Of a DNA stretch of 15,461 nt, positions 1-7,228 are shown piece after piece. The notes under the pieces were generated by a model. That model saw only the letters and a list, made by a program, of their open reading frames with translations. It was not told the origin of the DNA and did not search any database. How positions within the stretch are numbered: position 1 is the first letter of the stretch; the number at the start of each line of letters is the position of its first letter. The DNA is from Gaiellasilicea sp035645095. Lineage in GTDB: Bacteria; Actinomycetota; Thermoleophilia; Gaiellales; Gaiellaceae. The translations under genes were made by a program, and so were the position numbers. The stretch lies in NCBI GenBank assembly GCA_035645095.1, contig DASQNG010000047.1, forward strand, positions 1-15,461, read 5' to 3'.

Positions 1-58
1 GTCCGGCCCCGACGGCGTCTCCCTCGGCGCTGCGGCGGCCCCGGCACGCGTCCGCGGC

Positions 59-2887
59 GTGCGGACGCCCAAGCCGCGGCCCGAGCTGCCGTGGCGGCGC
101 CGGCGTGAGGAGGAGGACGAGGCGCCCGCAGATGTCGCGGAGGCGGATGCGCCCGAGACGGGCTTTCCCGAACAGGAGCCGGAGCCCGAACGTGAGCCGG
201 AGCGCGACGCCGACGAGCCGCGGGCGTTCAGAGCGCTGCCGGTCGCGCAGGCGCCGGTGCGCAGCCGCCCGCCGCGCGAACGCCGACGCAGGGCACGGCG
301 CCCGCTGCCGTGGGGGCGGGTGGCGGTCGTCGCGCTCGTCGTCCTCGTCGCGGTGACCGGGGCCGTCGTCGCAGCCCGTGCTGCCTCGCCGGAGCTGACC
401 GTGGACGGTCCCGCGAGCGGGGCGGTCGTCGGGCTCGCCGGGCTGCCGGAGCTCACTGTCTCTGCGCCGGCGGCGGACACCGAGTGGGTACTTGACGGGA
501 AGCAGCTCGCGCCGCGCCGCGACGGCGACCGTGCGGTCTGGCAGCCGGAGGCCCTCGCCGACGGCGAGCATGAGCTCGTCATCCGTCGCGACGGCCGCCT
601 CTTCGCCTCGAGCAGCCGGACGATCCGCTTCACGGTCGACACGAAGGCCCCAGAGCTGAAGCTCGACCGGGCCGCAGTCGCGCGTCCGGGGAAGCCTGTC
701 GAGGTGGCCGGCACGGCCGAGGCGGGCGCGACGCTGAAGCACGGCGAGCGCGTCGTCCCGGTGGGCCGCGACGCCCGGTTCCGGTTCACCGTGCCGCCGA
801 CGACGCGCCGCTTCGACCTCGCCGCCACCGACGCCGCCGGCAACACGAGCCGCTGGCGCGTGCCGGTGACGGTCGTGGCGCGGCGGCCGACGCAGCCGGT
901 GCGCTCGGTGCACGTGACGGCGTACGCGTGGGCGGACGACGGCCTGCGCGAGGCGGTCCTCGACCTCGTGCGGACGAAGCGGATCAACGCGGTCCAGCTC
1001 GACCTCAAGGACGAGTCCGGGGAGGTCGGGTGGAAGTCCGGCGTCCCGCTCGCGAAGCAGATCGGCTCGCAGCTCGACGTCTACGACCTGCCGAAGGCGG
1101 TGAAGCAGCTGCACGGGATGGGTGTCCGCGTGATCGGGCGCATCGTCTGCTTCCGCGACCCGATCCACGCGCAGGCGGCGTGGAAGGCGGGGCGGAAGGC
1201 GGAGGTGATCCAGGCGCCCGACGGGACGCCGTATGCGAAGTACGGCGGGTTCACCAACTTCGCGCACCCGGCAGTGCGGAAGTACAACGTCGACCTCGCC
1301 GTCGCCGCGGCGAAGCTGGGTGTCGACGAGATCCTCTACGACTACATCCGGAGGCCCGACGGGCCGATCCCGTCGATGGTGTTCCCCGGCCTGAAGGGGA
1401 CGCCCGAGGCCGCGATCGTGAAGTTCCTCGCGGAGAGCCGCGCGGCGCTCGCGGGGACGGAAGCGCTCGTCGGTGCGTCCGTCTTCGGCGTCGCGGCGAC
1501 GCGTCCCACCGAGGTCGCGCAGGACATCCCCGGGATGGCGAAGCACGTCGACTACATCGCGCCGATGCTCTACCCGTCGCACTGGGGCCCCGGCGAGTAC
1601 GACGTCGCCGATCCGAACGGGCAGCCGTACGACATCGTTTTCCGCTCGACGAAGGACTTCGTGAAGCAGGTGCGCGGCACCGGCGCCCGGATCGTGAACT
1701 GGCTGCAGGACTTCTCGTACGGCCGCACCTACGGGCCGGCGGAGGTGCAGGCGCAGATCAAGGGTTCGCGCGACGCCGGGGTCGACGAGTTCATCCTCTG
1801 GGATGCCGGGGTCACCTACACCGCCGCGGCGCTCGCACCGACCGCCGGCGTGCCGGCGCTCGGCCTGACGGCGGAGCCGCCGAAGGACGCGCCGCTCCCG
1901 ACACGGCTGCCGGACCCGAAGCCCCCGGCGACGGCGAAGCCGGCTGCGCAGCCCGCCGCGAACCCGAAGCCGAAGCCGGCTCCAGCCGCGAAGCGGCCGC
2001 TCTCCGGGCTGCCGCCGAACGAGCTCGGGCAGGTGCCGGTCGTGATGCACCACATGATCCGTCCCGACCGCGTGGGCGAGTACGACCAGACGCCGGCTGA
2101 GTTCCGGGCGGAGCTCGAGTACCTCTGGCAGAAGGGCTATGCGCCCGTCAACGCCGGCGACCTGCTGACGGGGAACCTCGACGTGCCGAAGGGGACGACC
2201 CCCGTCGTCTTCACCTTCGACGACGCGACGACCTACCAGATCGACTTCACCCCGGCGGGGAAGGTGAAGCCGGCGACGGCGGTCGGGATCATGCTCGAGT
2301 TCGCCCGCACCCATCCCGGCTTCGTCCCGAAGGGGACGTTCTACGTCAACCGCACGCCGTTCGGGAGCGAGGCGAACGCAAAGCGGGCGCTGAAGTTCCT
2401 GGTCGAGAACGGGTTCGAGATCGGCAACCACACGCTCGACCACACCCCGCTGCGCGACCTGCCCGCGGAGGAGATCCAGAAGCAGCTCGCCACGGGCGAG
2501 GAGTCGATCCGCAAGATCCTTCCCGGCTACAAGGTCACGTCGATGGCGCTGCCGCTCGGGTCGCTCCCGCGCGACCCGAAGCTCGCCTCGCGCGGCAGCT
2601 GGCGCGGCACGTCCTACGGCCCGTATGGCGTGATGCTCGTCGGTGCGAACCCTGCTCCGTCGCCCTACTCGAAGGCGTTCGATCCGATCGCGATTCCGCG
2701 CATCCGCTCGTCGTGGGCAGGCTGGAAGGGCGACGCGGACTTCGCCTTCTCGTACTGGATGAAGCAGCTCGAGCAGAACCCGCGCAGCCGCTACGTCTCC
2801 GACGGCGACGTGAAGACGATCACCGTTCGGAAGGGTGCCGAGGGCGACGTTCGTCCCCGCTTCGCCGCGCGCGTCCGCACCGCCTAG
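59..2887 (+). CDS. Membrane-anchored DUF4015 glycoside hydrolase-like / NodB polysaccharide deacetylase fusion (5' end uncertain)
   Basis: A predicted 942-residue envelope enzyme with two carbohydrate-active modules. Residues 1-85 are a charged Pro/Glu/Arg-rich cytoplasmic region, followed by one membrane segment at about 87-108, so the rest should lie outside the membrane. Residues 110-275 look like Ig-like beta repeats (an AATDAAGNTSRW-type end). Residues 282-590 match the DUF4015 TIM-barrel family: LDLKDESGEVGW (314-325), EILYDYIRRP (424-433) and VDYIAPMLYPSHW (497-509). A Pro/Ala/Lys linker (605-647) leads to a NodB deacetylase domain (about 657-905) with the catalytic/metal motifs TFDD (719-722) and HTLDH (791-795). 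The domain families are recognised; the substrate (peptidoglycan or another wall glycan) is inferred. The GTG used here has no clear Shine-Dalgarno sequence, and the frame is open to base 2, so the true start may lie outside the window. The next gene starts 6 bases after the stop, suggesting co-transcription with the transporter genes. Confidence 0.85.
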   Translation: MRTPKPRPELPWRRRREEEDEAPADVAEADAPETGFPEQEPEPEREPERDADEPRAFRALPVAQAPVRSRPPRERRRRARRPLPWGRVAVVALVVLVAVTGAVVAARAASPELTVDGPASGAVVGLAGLPELTVSAPAADTEWVLDGKQLAPRRDGDRAVWQPEALADGEHELVIRRDGRLFASSSRTIRFTVDTKAPELKLDRAAVARPGKPVEVAGTAEAGATLKHGERVVPVGRDARFRFTVPPTTRRFDLAATDAAGNTSRWRVPVTVVARRPTQPVRSVHVTAYAWADDGLREAVLDLVRTKRINAVQLDLKDESGEVGWKSGVPLAKQIGSQLDVYDLPKAVKQLHGMGVRVIGRIVCFRDPIHAQAAWKAGRKAEVIQAPDGTPYAKYGGFTNFAHPAVRKYNVDLAVAAAKLGVDEILYDYIRRPDGPIPSMVFPGLKGTPEAAIVKFLAESRAALAGTEALVGASVFGVAATRPTEVAQDIPGMAKHVDYIAPMLYPSHWGPGEYDVADPNGQPYDIVFRSTKDFVKQVRGTGARIVNWLQDFSYGRTYGPAEVQAQIKGSRDAGVDEFILWDAGVTYTAAALAPTAGVPALGLTAEPPKDAPLPTRLPDPKPPATAKPAAQPAANPKPKPAPAAKRPLSGLPPNELGQVPVVMHHMIRPDRVGEYDQTPAEFRAELEYLWQKGYAPVNAGDLLTGNLDVPKGTTPVVFTFDDATTYQIDFTPAGKVKPATAVGIMLEFARTHPGFVPKGTFYVNRTPFGSEANAKRALKFLVENGFEIGNHTLDHTPLRDLPAEEIQKQLATGEESIRKILPGYKVTSMALPLGSLPRDPKLASRGSWRGTSYGPYGVMLVGANPAPSPYSKAFDPIAIPRIRSSWAGWKGDADFAFSYWMKQLEQNPRSRYVSDGDVKTITVRKGAEGDVRPRFAARVRTA

Positions 2888-2893
2888 CAGCGG

Positions 2894-3853
2894 GTGAGGG
2901 AGTCGCACGAAGCCGTCGAGATCGTCTTCGACGAGGCGACGAAGCGCTACGGGGAGCGGGAGCCGGCGCTCGACCGGCTCTCGCTGACGATTCCCGCCGG
3001 CGAGATCTGCGTCCTCGTCGGCCCCTCCGGCGGCGGCAAGACGACCGCGCTGAAGCTCGTCAACCGGCTCGTCGAGCTGACCTCCGGCGACGTGCGCGTC
3101 GACGGCCGCAGCGTGCGCGAGCTCGACCCGACGACTCTCCGGCGCGGCATCGGCTACGTGATCCAGCAGGTCGGCCTCTTTCCGCACATGACGGTCGCCG
3201 AGAACGTGGCGACGGTGCCGCGCCTCCTCGGCTGGCGACGCGGCGAGATCGCGCCGCGCGTGGACGAGCTGCTCGACCTCGTCGACCTTCCCGCCGCCGA
3301 CTACCGCGGCCGCTACGCGGCGCAGCTCTCCGGGGGCGAGCGCCAGCGGGTGGGGCTCGCGCGCGCGCTCGCGGCCGACCCGCCGGTGCTCCTGATGGAC
3401 GAGCCGTTCGGTGCCCTCGACCCCCTCACCCGCGCGCGCCTGCAGCGGGAGCTGCTGCGGGTGCAGGCGGAGGTGCGGAAGACGATCGTGTTCGTGACGC
3501 ACGACCTCGACGAGGCGATCCTGCTCGGTGACCGGGTCGCGATCCTCCGGCCGGGCGGGCGCCTCGCGCAGGCGGGGACGCCGTACGAGGTGCTCGCCGG
3601 CCCGGCGGACGACTACGTGACACGGTTCGTCGGCGCCGACCGCGGGCTGAAGCTGCTGTCGCTGCGGACGCTCGCCGACGTCCCGCTCGACTCGCCCGAC
3701 GGCGCCTCTGGCCCCACGGCGCCGCTCGGGACGACGCTGCGGGACGCGCTCTCGCTGATGCTGTCGGAGGGTGCGGCGTGCGTCGTCGCCGCGGACGAGC
3801 GCGGTCCGCGCGGCGTGCTCACGCTCGAGCGGCTGACGGAGCTCCTGCACTGA
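2894..3853 (+). CDS. opuCA: Osmoprotectant (glycine betaine/choline-type) ABC importer, ATP-binding subunit
   Basis: The cytoplasmic ATPase that powers import through the two permeases encoded next. All ABC motifs are present: Walker A GPSGGGKTT (43-51), Q-loop Q91/Q92, signature LSGGERQ (145-151), Walker B VLLMDE (165-170), D-loop ALD and switch His203. The spacing and the LFPHMTVAEN segment are typical of the OpuCA/ProV branch. After the nucleotide-binding domain, residues 270-319 resemble one CBS motif (TLRDALSLMLSEGAACVVAA). OpuCA proteins of Firmicutes usually carry a tandem pair and are about 380 residues, so this regulatory tail looks halved. The GTG start has only a weak GCGG-type ribosome site. 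The stop overlaps the next reading frame (CTGA). The substrate class is inferred from the family; betaine, choline, carnitine or ectoine cannot be told apart here. Confidence 0.9.
   Translation: MRESHEAVEIVFDEATKRYGEREPALDRLSLTIPAGEICVLVGPSGGGKTTALKLVNRLVELTSGDVRVDGRSVRELDPTTLRRGIGYVIQQVGLFPHMTVAENVATVPRLLGWRRGEIAPRVDELLDLVDLPAADYRGRYAAQLSGGERQRVGLARALAADPPVLLMDEPFGALDPLTRARLQRELLRVQAEVRKTIVFVTHDLDEAILLGDRVAILRPGGRLAQAGTPYEVLAGPADDYVTRFVGADRGLKLLSLRTLADVPLDSPDGASGPTAPLGTTLRDALSLMLSEGAACVVAADERGPRGVLTLERLTELLH
3838..3841 (+). promoter_or_regulatory. GGAG ribosome-binding site for a possible CTG start
   Basis: GGAG lies 8 bases upstream of CTG 3850, inside the end of the ATPase gene. It would support translational coupling of the first permease through a CTGA stop/start overlap. 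A competing GGAGG at 3766-3770 would serve GTG 3778 instead. Confidence 0.4.
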
Positions 3854-4560
3854 CCGCCGCTCCCGTCATCCCGAGCTTCGGCGACGCCGACCGCTGTGTC
3901 GCCGAGAACCGCTTCTTCTGCCCCGGCTGGGTGCGGGAGAACTGGGACGGGGTGCTCCAGCCGGCGCTCGTGCAGCACGTGCAGCTGACGTTGATCGCCG
4001 TCGCGATCGGGTTCGCGCTCGCCTTCGTCGCCGCACTCCTCGCGCACCGGAACGGCGCGTTCGAGCGCCCGGTCGCGACGTTCTCGGCGTTCGTCTACAC
4101 GATTCCGAGCATCGCGCTCTTCCAGCTGCTCGTCCCCTTCACGGGCCTCGGGCTGCTGACGGTCGAGGTCGCGCTCGTCGGCTACACGCTCCTGATCCTC
4201 TTCCACAACATCCTCGTGGGGCTGCGCGCGGCGCCGCCGGAGGTGCTGGAGGCGGCGCGTGGTATGGGGCTGACGCGGCGCCAGACGCTCGTGCGCGTCG
4301 AGTTGCCGCTCGCGCTGCCGGCGATCGTCGCGGGGCTGCGGATCGCGACCGTCTCGACGATCTCGCTCGCGACGATCGCGGCCGTCGTCGTCCCGCAGGG
4401 CCTCGGCCGGCCGATCCTCGCCGCGCTGCGCGACTACTTCAAGACCGAGATCGTGGCCGCCGCCGCGCTCGCAATCGCGCTCGCCCTCGTCGCCGACGCG
4501 CTGCTCGTCCTCGCCCAACGCGCGCTCACCCCATGGGCCGCCCGCAGGAGCGCCACGTGA
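3850..4560 (+). CDS. opuCB: Osmoprotectant ABC importer, permease subunit 1 (start uncertain, possible CTG)
   Basis: An integral membrane channel subunit of the MetI/BPD_transp_1 family. With the start used here it has 236 residues and about five to six hydrophobic segments (about 45-66, 78-97, 102-125, 155-182, 200-224). The EAARGMG coupling motif (134-140), which contacts the ATPase, is intact. The start is not settled. CTG at 3850 overlaps the previous stop as CTGA and has GGAG at 3838-3841 with an 8-base spacer; no ATG, GTG or TTG lies between it and the conserved-looking sequence. The only conventional alternative is GTG at 3778 (GGAGG at 3766-3770, 7-base spacer). That start adds 24 residues of Arg/Ala-rich sequence, which looks like an out-of-frame reading of the CBS tail. 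Its stop overlaps the next gene (GTGA). Confidence 0.87.
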   Translation: MTAAPVIPSFGDADRCVAENRFFCPGWVRENWDGVLQPALVQHVQLTLIAVAIGFALAFVAALLAHRNGAFERPVATFSAFVYTIPSIALFQLLVPFTGLGLLTVEVALVGYTLLILFHNILVGLRAAPPEVLEAARGMGLTRRQTLVRVELPLALPAIVAGLRIATVSTISLATIAAVVVPQGLGRPILAALRDYFKTEIVAAAALAIALALVADALLVLAQRALTPWAARRSAT

Positions 4561-5270
4561 GCCAGGCGGCCCTTGGTTACCTCGGTGCCTTCGGCGACGC
4601 GCTCCGGTTCCTCGTCGAACGACGTGAGCTGCTGCTCGACAAGACGTGGGAGCACCTCCTCCTCTCGGGCGCCGCGATGGGCGTCGCGGTCGCGCTCGCC
4701 GTGCCGCTGGGCGTGCTGCTCGGGCACCTCCATCGCGGGGCGTTCGTCGCGATCAGCGTGGCGAACGCGGCACGCGCGCTGCCGAGCCTCGCGGTGATCG
4801 CGATCGGCCTCGGCTTCCTCGGCTTCGGGTTCGGGAACGTGCTCGTCGCGCTCGTCGTGCTGGCGGTGCCGCCGATCCTCACGAACGCCTACGTCGCCGT
4901 CGACGAGGTGGAGCGGGACGCGGTCGAAGCCGCCCGCGGGATGGGGATGACGCCTTGGCAGGTGCTGCGCCGGGTCGAGTTGCCGCTCGCGCTGCCGCTC
5001 CTCTTCGCCGGGATCAGGACGGCGAGCGTGTACGTCGTCGCAACGGCGACGATCGCCGCGATCGCCGGCGGCGGCGGCCTCGGCGAGATCCTCTTCAACC
5101 AGGCGAGCTACCGGACGGAGGGCCTCGTCGCCGCCGCGCTCGTCGTCTCCGGGCTCGCGTTCGCGGCGGACGCGGTGTTCGGTCTGCTCCAGCGCCTGCT
5201 CACGCCGCCCGCGCTGCGGGCGACGGCGCCGCAGCCGGAGCTCGACGTGGCGGCGCCCCGGCCAGCCTAG
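4557..5270 (+). CDS. opuCD: Osmoprotectant ABC importer, permease subunit 2
   Basis: The second permease half of the importer, 237 residues, MetI/BPD_transp_1 family. Hydrophobic segments are at about 33-57, 62-86, 88-108, 145-172 and 190-212. The EAARGMG motif (124-130) and the following WQVLRRVELPLALP match the ATPase-coupling helix of the family. Residues 170-176 (AGGGGLG) are the glycine-rich loop typical of OpuC permeases. GTG 4557 is chosen because AGGAG at 4546-4550 sits 6 bases upstream and because it gives a GTGA overlap with the previous gene. An ATG at 4533 would add eight residues but has no good ribosome site. The gene ends in a short Ala/Pro-rich tail. No substrate-binding protein gene follows. 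Confidence 0.9.
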   Translation: MSQAALGYLGAFGDALRFLVERRELLLDKTWEHLLLSGAAMGVAVALAVPLGVLLGHLHRGAFVAISVANAARALPSLAVIAIGLGFLGFGFGNVLVALVVLAVPPILTNAYVAVDEVERDAVEAARGMGMTPWQVLRRVELPLALPLLFAGIRTASVYVVATATIAAIAGGGGLGEILFNQASYRTEGLVAAALVVSGLAFAADAVFGLLQRLLTPPALRATAPQPELDVAAPRPA

Positions 5271-5303
5271 CCCAGCTGCACGTATCCGCCGTCGCGGCCC
5301 AAA

Positions 5304-5345
5304 CGTTCCCCCGTAGTCATAGTTGTCGAGGAAGACGGGGGAACG
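5304..5345 (+). promoter_or_regulatory. Perfect 11-bp inverted repeat over the ribosome-binding region
   Basis: The arms CGTTCCCCCGT (5304-5314) and ACGGGGGAACG (5335-5345) are perfectly complementary around a 20-base loop. The right arm contains the purine run GGGGGAA, which would serve as ribosome site, and ends three bases before the ATG at 5349. In RNA this could mask translation initiation; in DNA it could be a repressor operator. A second purine run, GAGGAAG (5328-5334), lies in the loop. Confidence 0.6.
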
Positions 5346-5348
5346 GCA

Positions 5349-6497
5349 ATGCCAAAGATGTCTCGCATCATCGTCCTGGGCCTCACCGGAGTTTCGGCGT
5401 TGATGCTCTCGAGCACGGCCCTGGCCGCGTTCACCTCACCCAGGCTCTTCGCGAGCCAGCCGGAGCAGGCGAACCGCGTGCACCTGCTGTACACGCAGAG
5501 CACGGCCGAGGATCCCGTGGCTCGGATCGTCCACTATGTGCCGCGGTCGTACATGACGAATCTGAACGCACGCCCGTTGGGGACGCTCGTCGGCACGGCG
5601 GTGCTGCACGGCAACCCGATCGACCGCGTCGGGAACGCGGCGCCCAACTCGAACCTCGTGCTCTCCGGCACCGTCGAGACGGTGACCGCACAGACGACGT
5701 TCAAGGTGAACGGACGCGACGTCCGTATGTCGCAGGCGGCCACAGATTGTCTGGCGAAGGGCATCAACGAGTTCGGCCAGTACTGGCTGATCCGGCTGAA
5801 GGACGCCGGCGGTGACGTCGTCTACGACATCCCGGCGTTCGCGGAGCGCGCCACGCCGGAGACGACCTTCGGCGCGGACGCGACCGTCTCGATCTGCTTC
5901 CGCGCGCCGGACGTCGCCGCGAACAACGCCAACCGGGCGCCGGCCGGTTTCCGCGTCCGCGAGTTCGACCTTCGGCTGACCCGCGTGTTCACATCTCCGA
6001 AGACCGGTCAGCAGCGGTGGAGCACGCTCGTGACGCCGTATACGCCGCGGGCAGGGCGCGTCAACCAGGCGGGCACAGTCGAGGTTCAGTCGGTGCTCAC
6101 CTACCCGCGTCGCGTCAGCCTCAACGCTGCCGTCCGGACGCAGCTGACTGCCGGCTTCGCGACCTACCGGTTCAACGGCGCCGTCACGACGCCGGCGATG
6201 GACCGGCCCACGGTCAGCCTGTTCCGCGGCGTCAACAAGACGCAGGCGGGCAGCCGTTCTGCGCAGGCCCTCCGGATCAAGGTCGGCGCCGGCTCGTTCT
6301 CGAAGCTCCACACGATCAAGCGAGTGCCGCAGGCGCAGACGTTCTTCTTCCAGGTCCGCGCCTATGTCTCCAACCAGATCCAGGGTCGCGCCGGGTGCGT
6401 CGTGAACTTCCATCCGAACATCCAGTGCATCCAGTCGACCCGCGCCGGGTACATGGTGCGGAGCAGGACTGTGATGGTGAAGGTCCCCGCGCGTTAG
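5349..6497 (+). CDS. Secreted protein of unknown function
   Basis: A 382-residue protein with a Sec signal peptide: a short basic start, a hydrophobic core at about 7-22, and a likely cleavage after STALA (about residue 26). There is no lipobox Cys and no later membrane segment, so it is probably exported and soluble or wall-associated. I do not recognise a domain. The mature part is rich in Thr, Val, Arg and Asn with alternating beta-like pattern, and has just four cysteines (134, 183, 350, 360), which could form two disulfides. ATG 5349 is used; ATG 5358 would shorten the signal peptide by three residues. It stands alone: an inverted repeat covers its start and a strong terminator follows its stop. 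High third-position GC and the clean signal peptide make it a real gene. It is not an obvious solute-binding protein despite following the transporter genes. Confidence 0.85.
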   Translation: MPKMSRIIVLGLTGVSALMLSSTALAAFTSPRLFASQPEQANRVHLLYTQSTAEDPVARIVHYVPRSYMTNLNARPLGTLVGTAVLHGNPIDRVGNAAPNSNLVLSGTVETVTAQTTFKVNGRDVRMSQAATDCLAKGINEFGQYWLIRLKDAGGDVVYDIPAFAERATPETTFGADATVSICFRAPDVAANNANRAPAGFRVREFDLRLTRVFTSPKTGQQRWSTLVTPYTPRAGRVNQAGTVEVQSVLTYPRRVSLNAAVRTQLTAGFATYRFNGAVTTPAMDRPTVSLFRGVNKTQAGSRSAQALRIKVGAGSFSKLHTIKRVPQAQTFFFQVRAYVSNQIQGRAGCVVNFHPNIQCIQSTRAGYMVRSRTVMVKVPAR

Positions 6498-6515
6498 GCG
6501 CGAACCGGACGGCTG

Positions 6516-6548
6516 GCACCGGAGGCGGGCTCAACCCGCCTCCGGTGC
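6516..6548 (+). terminator. Strong hairpin terminator after the secreted protein gene
   Basis: GCACCGGAGGCGGG (6516-6529) and CCCGCCTCCGGTGC (6535-6548) form a perfect 14-bp stem with a 5-base loop, 18 bases after the stop codon. There is no U-tract, as is common for actinobacterial terminators. It probably separates this gene from the operon downstream. Confidence 0.85.
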
Positions 6549-6786
6549 TGGCGGCTGAAAATCACCCCTGTGCTCTGCGGTTCCCTCCTGCGCAAGAGCA
6601 CGGTCGGGCCAGGCTGTCAGCTGATCCGCGTACGGGTTCTCTCGCTCAGCGAATGCCTTTGCGCCTCAGCCAAGGCTCTTGAGCCGCTGCAAAGTTGCCT
6701 TCGAGGCCGCGGTCGCCACGGCGGTGAAGGCGCGAGCAGTCGGTGGAACAGCAGCATCGGCGGGACGACTGGCTGGGAGCGGACGA
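6549..6786. other. Gene-free leader before the small ORFs
   Basis: No reading frame here has a convincing start, ribosome site and codon use. Base composition is visibly less G/C-rich than in the genes around it. It presumably holds the promoter for the downstream run, but I cannot point to clear -35/-10 boxes. Confidence 0.4.
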
Positions 6787-6870
6787 ATGTGCGGAGTGTG
6801 TAAGGCGACGCACGAAAACCGATTCGCTGACGTCTTCGAAGTGTACGAGGGGACCCCAAACGGGGGTTGA
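6787..6870 (+). CDS. Possible 27-residue Cys-containing mini-ORF (leader peptide candidate)
   Basis: The ATG is preceded by GGGAG (6775-6779) with a 7-base spacer, which is a good ribosome site. The peptide starts MCGVCKATHENRF and ends EGTPNGG. The CxxC pair and the position just upstream of a membrane-protein gene could fit a leader peptide or a tiny metal/redox peptide. Its end falls in a small ACCCC/GGGGT hairpin. There is no family support; it is reported because the ribosome site is good and a short Cys-rich frame also exists in the other P-type locus. Confidence 0.28.
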   Translation: MCGVCKATHENRFADVFEVYEGTPNGG

Positions 6871-6890
6871 CTGCGGCGACAGGGGGGACT

Positions 6891-7208
6891 GTGGCAACGA
6901 TCGAAGAGTCTGCCGGCACCGCGCTCGACGCCGGCGTCTGGGGCTCGAAGGTGATGGACGCCGAGGAGGAGCTTCCACGCGAGCGCCAGCCGGGCGTTCC
7001 GGGTCCAGTGGCGACGACGCTGCCGCCGCCGCTACCGCGGCAGGTGCACCCCGATCGGGGAGCCGATCGTGAGCCCGACGCGGGTGCTCCACAGCACGAC
7101 CGTCAGGCACCCCTCCGGTGGCGAGACGGCCTGATCCTGTCCGCGATCCTGCTGCCACAGCTCGCCTGGATGGGTCTGCTCGCCTACCTCGCGCTCCTGC
7201 TGCTGTAG
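6891..7208 (+). CDS. Small tail-anchored membrane protein (P1)
   Basis: A 105-residue protein of unknown function. Residues 1-78 are hydrophilic and rich in Pro, Glu, Asp and Arg, probably disordered. Residues 79-105 form one C-terminal membrane segment, SAILLPQLAWMGLLAYL, ending at the stop, as in tail-anchored proteins. The segment carries a buried Gln (90) plus Trp, Gly and Tyr. GTG 6891 is preferred because it yields the start MATIEE, matching MATFEE of the related gene at 13063. TTG 6867, which overlaps the mini-ORF stop, would add eight residues. A G-run (AGGGGGG) lies a few bases before the GTG. It sits upstream of the Asp23 operon in the same direction, separated by 221 bases containing hairpins. 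Confidence 0.7.
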   Translation: MATIEESAGTALDAGVWGSKVMDAEEELPRERQPGVPGPVATTLPPPLPRQVHPDRGADREPDAGAPQHDRQAPLRWRDGLILSAILLPQLAWMGLLAYLALLLL

Positions 7209-7228
7209 GTACTTCCAGCCCGTCGAGG

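Noticed and set aside
928..2100. 390-codon plus-strand frame inside the first gene
   Set aside because: Arg/Gly/Ala-rich shadow of the DUF4015/NodB gene in another frame.
2713..3531. 272-codon plus-strand frame across the first gene and the ATPase
   Set aside because: Overlaps two well-supported genes and consists of Arg/Ala-rich sequence without motifs.
3613..4518. 301-codon minus-strand frame opposite the permease
   Set aside because: Repeating Arg/Asp/Glu composition typical of an antisense frame; the permease on the plus strand has the EAA motif and membrane helices.
5349..6497. The secreted protein as the missing substrate-binding protein of the transporter
   Set aside because: It has no lipobox and no OpuAC-like pattern, and it is separated by its own regulatory repeat and terminator. 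It cannot be fully excluded without a fold search.
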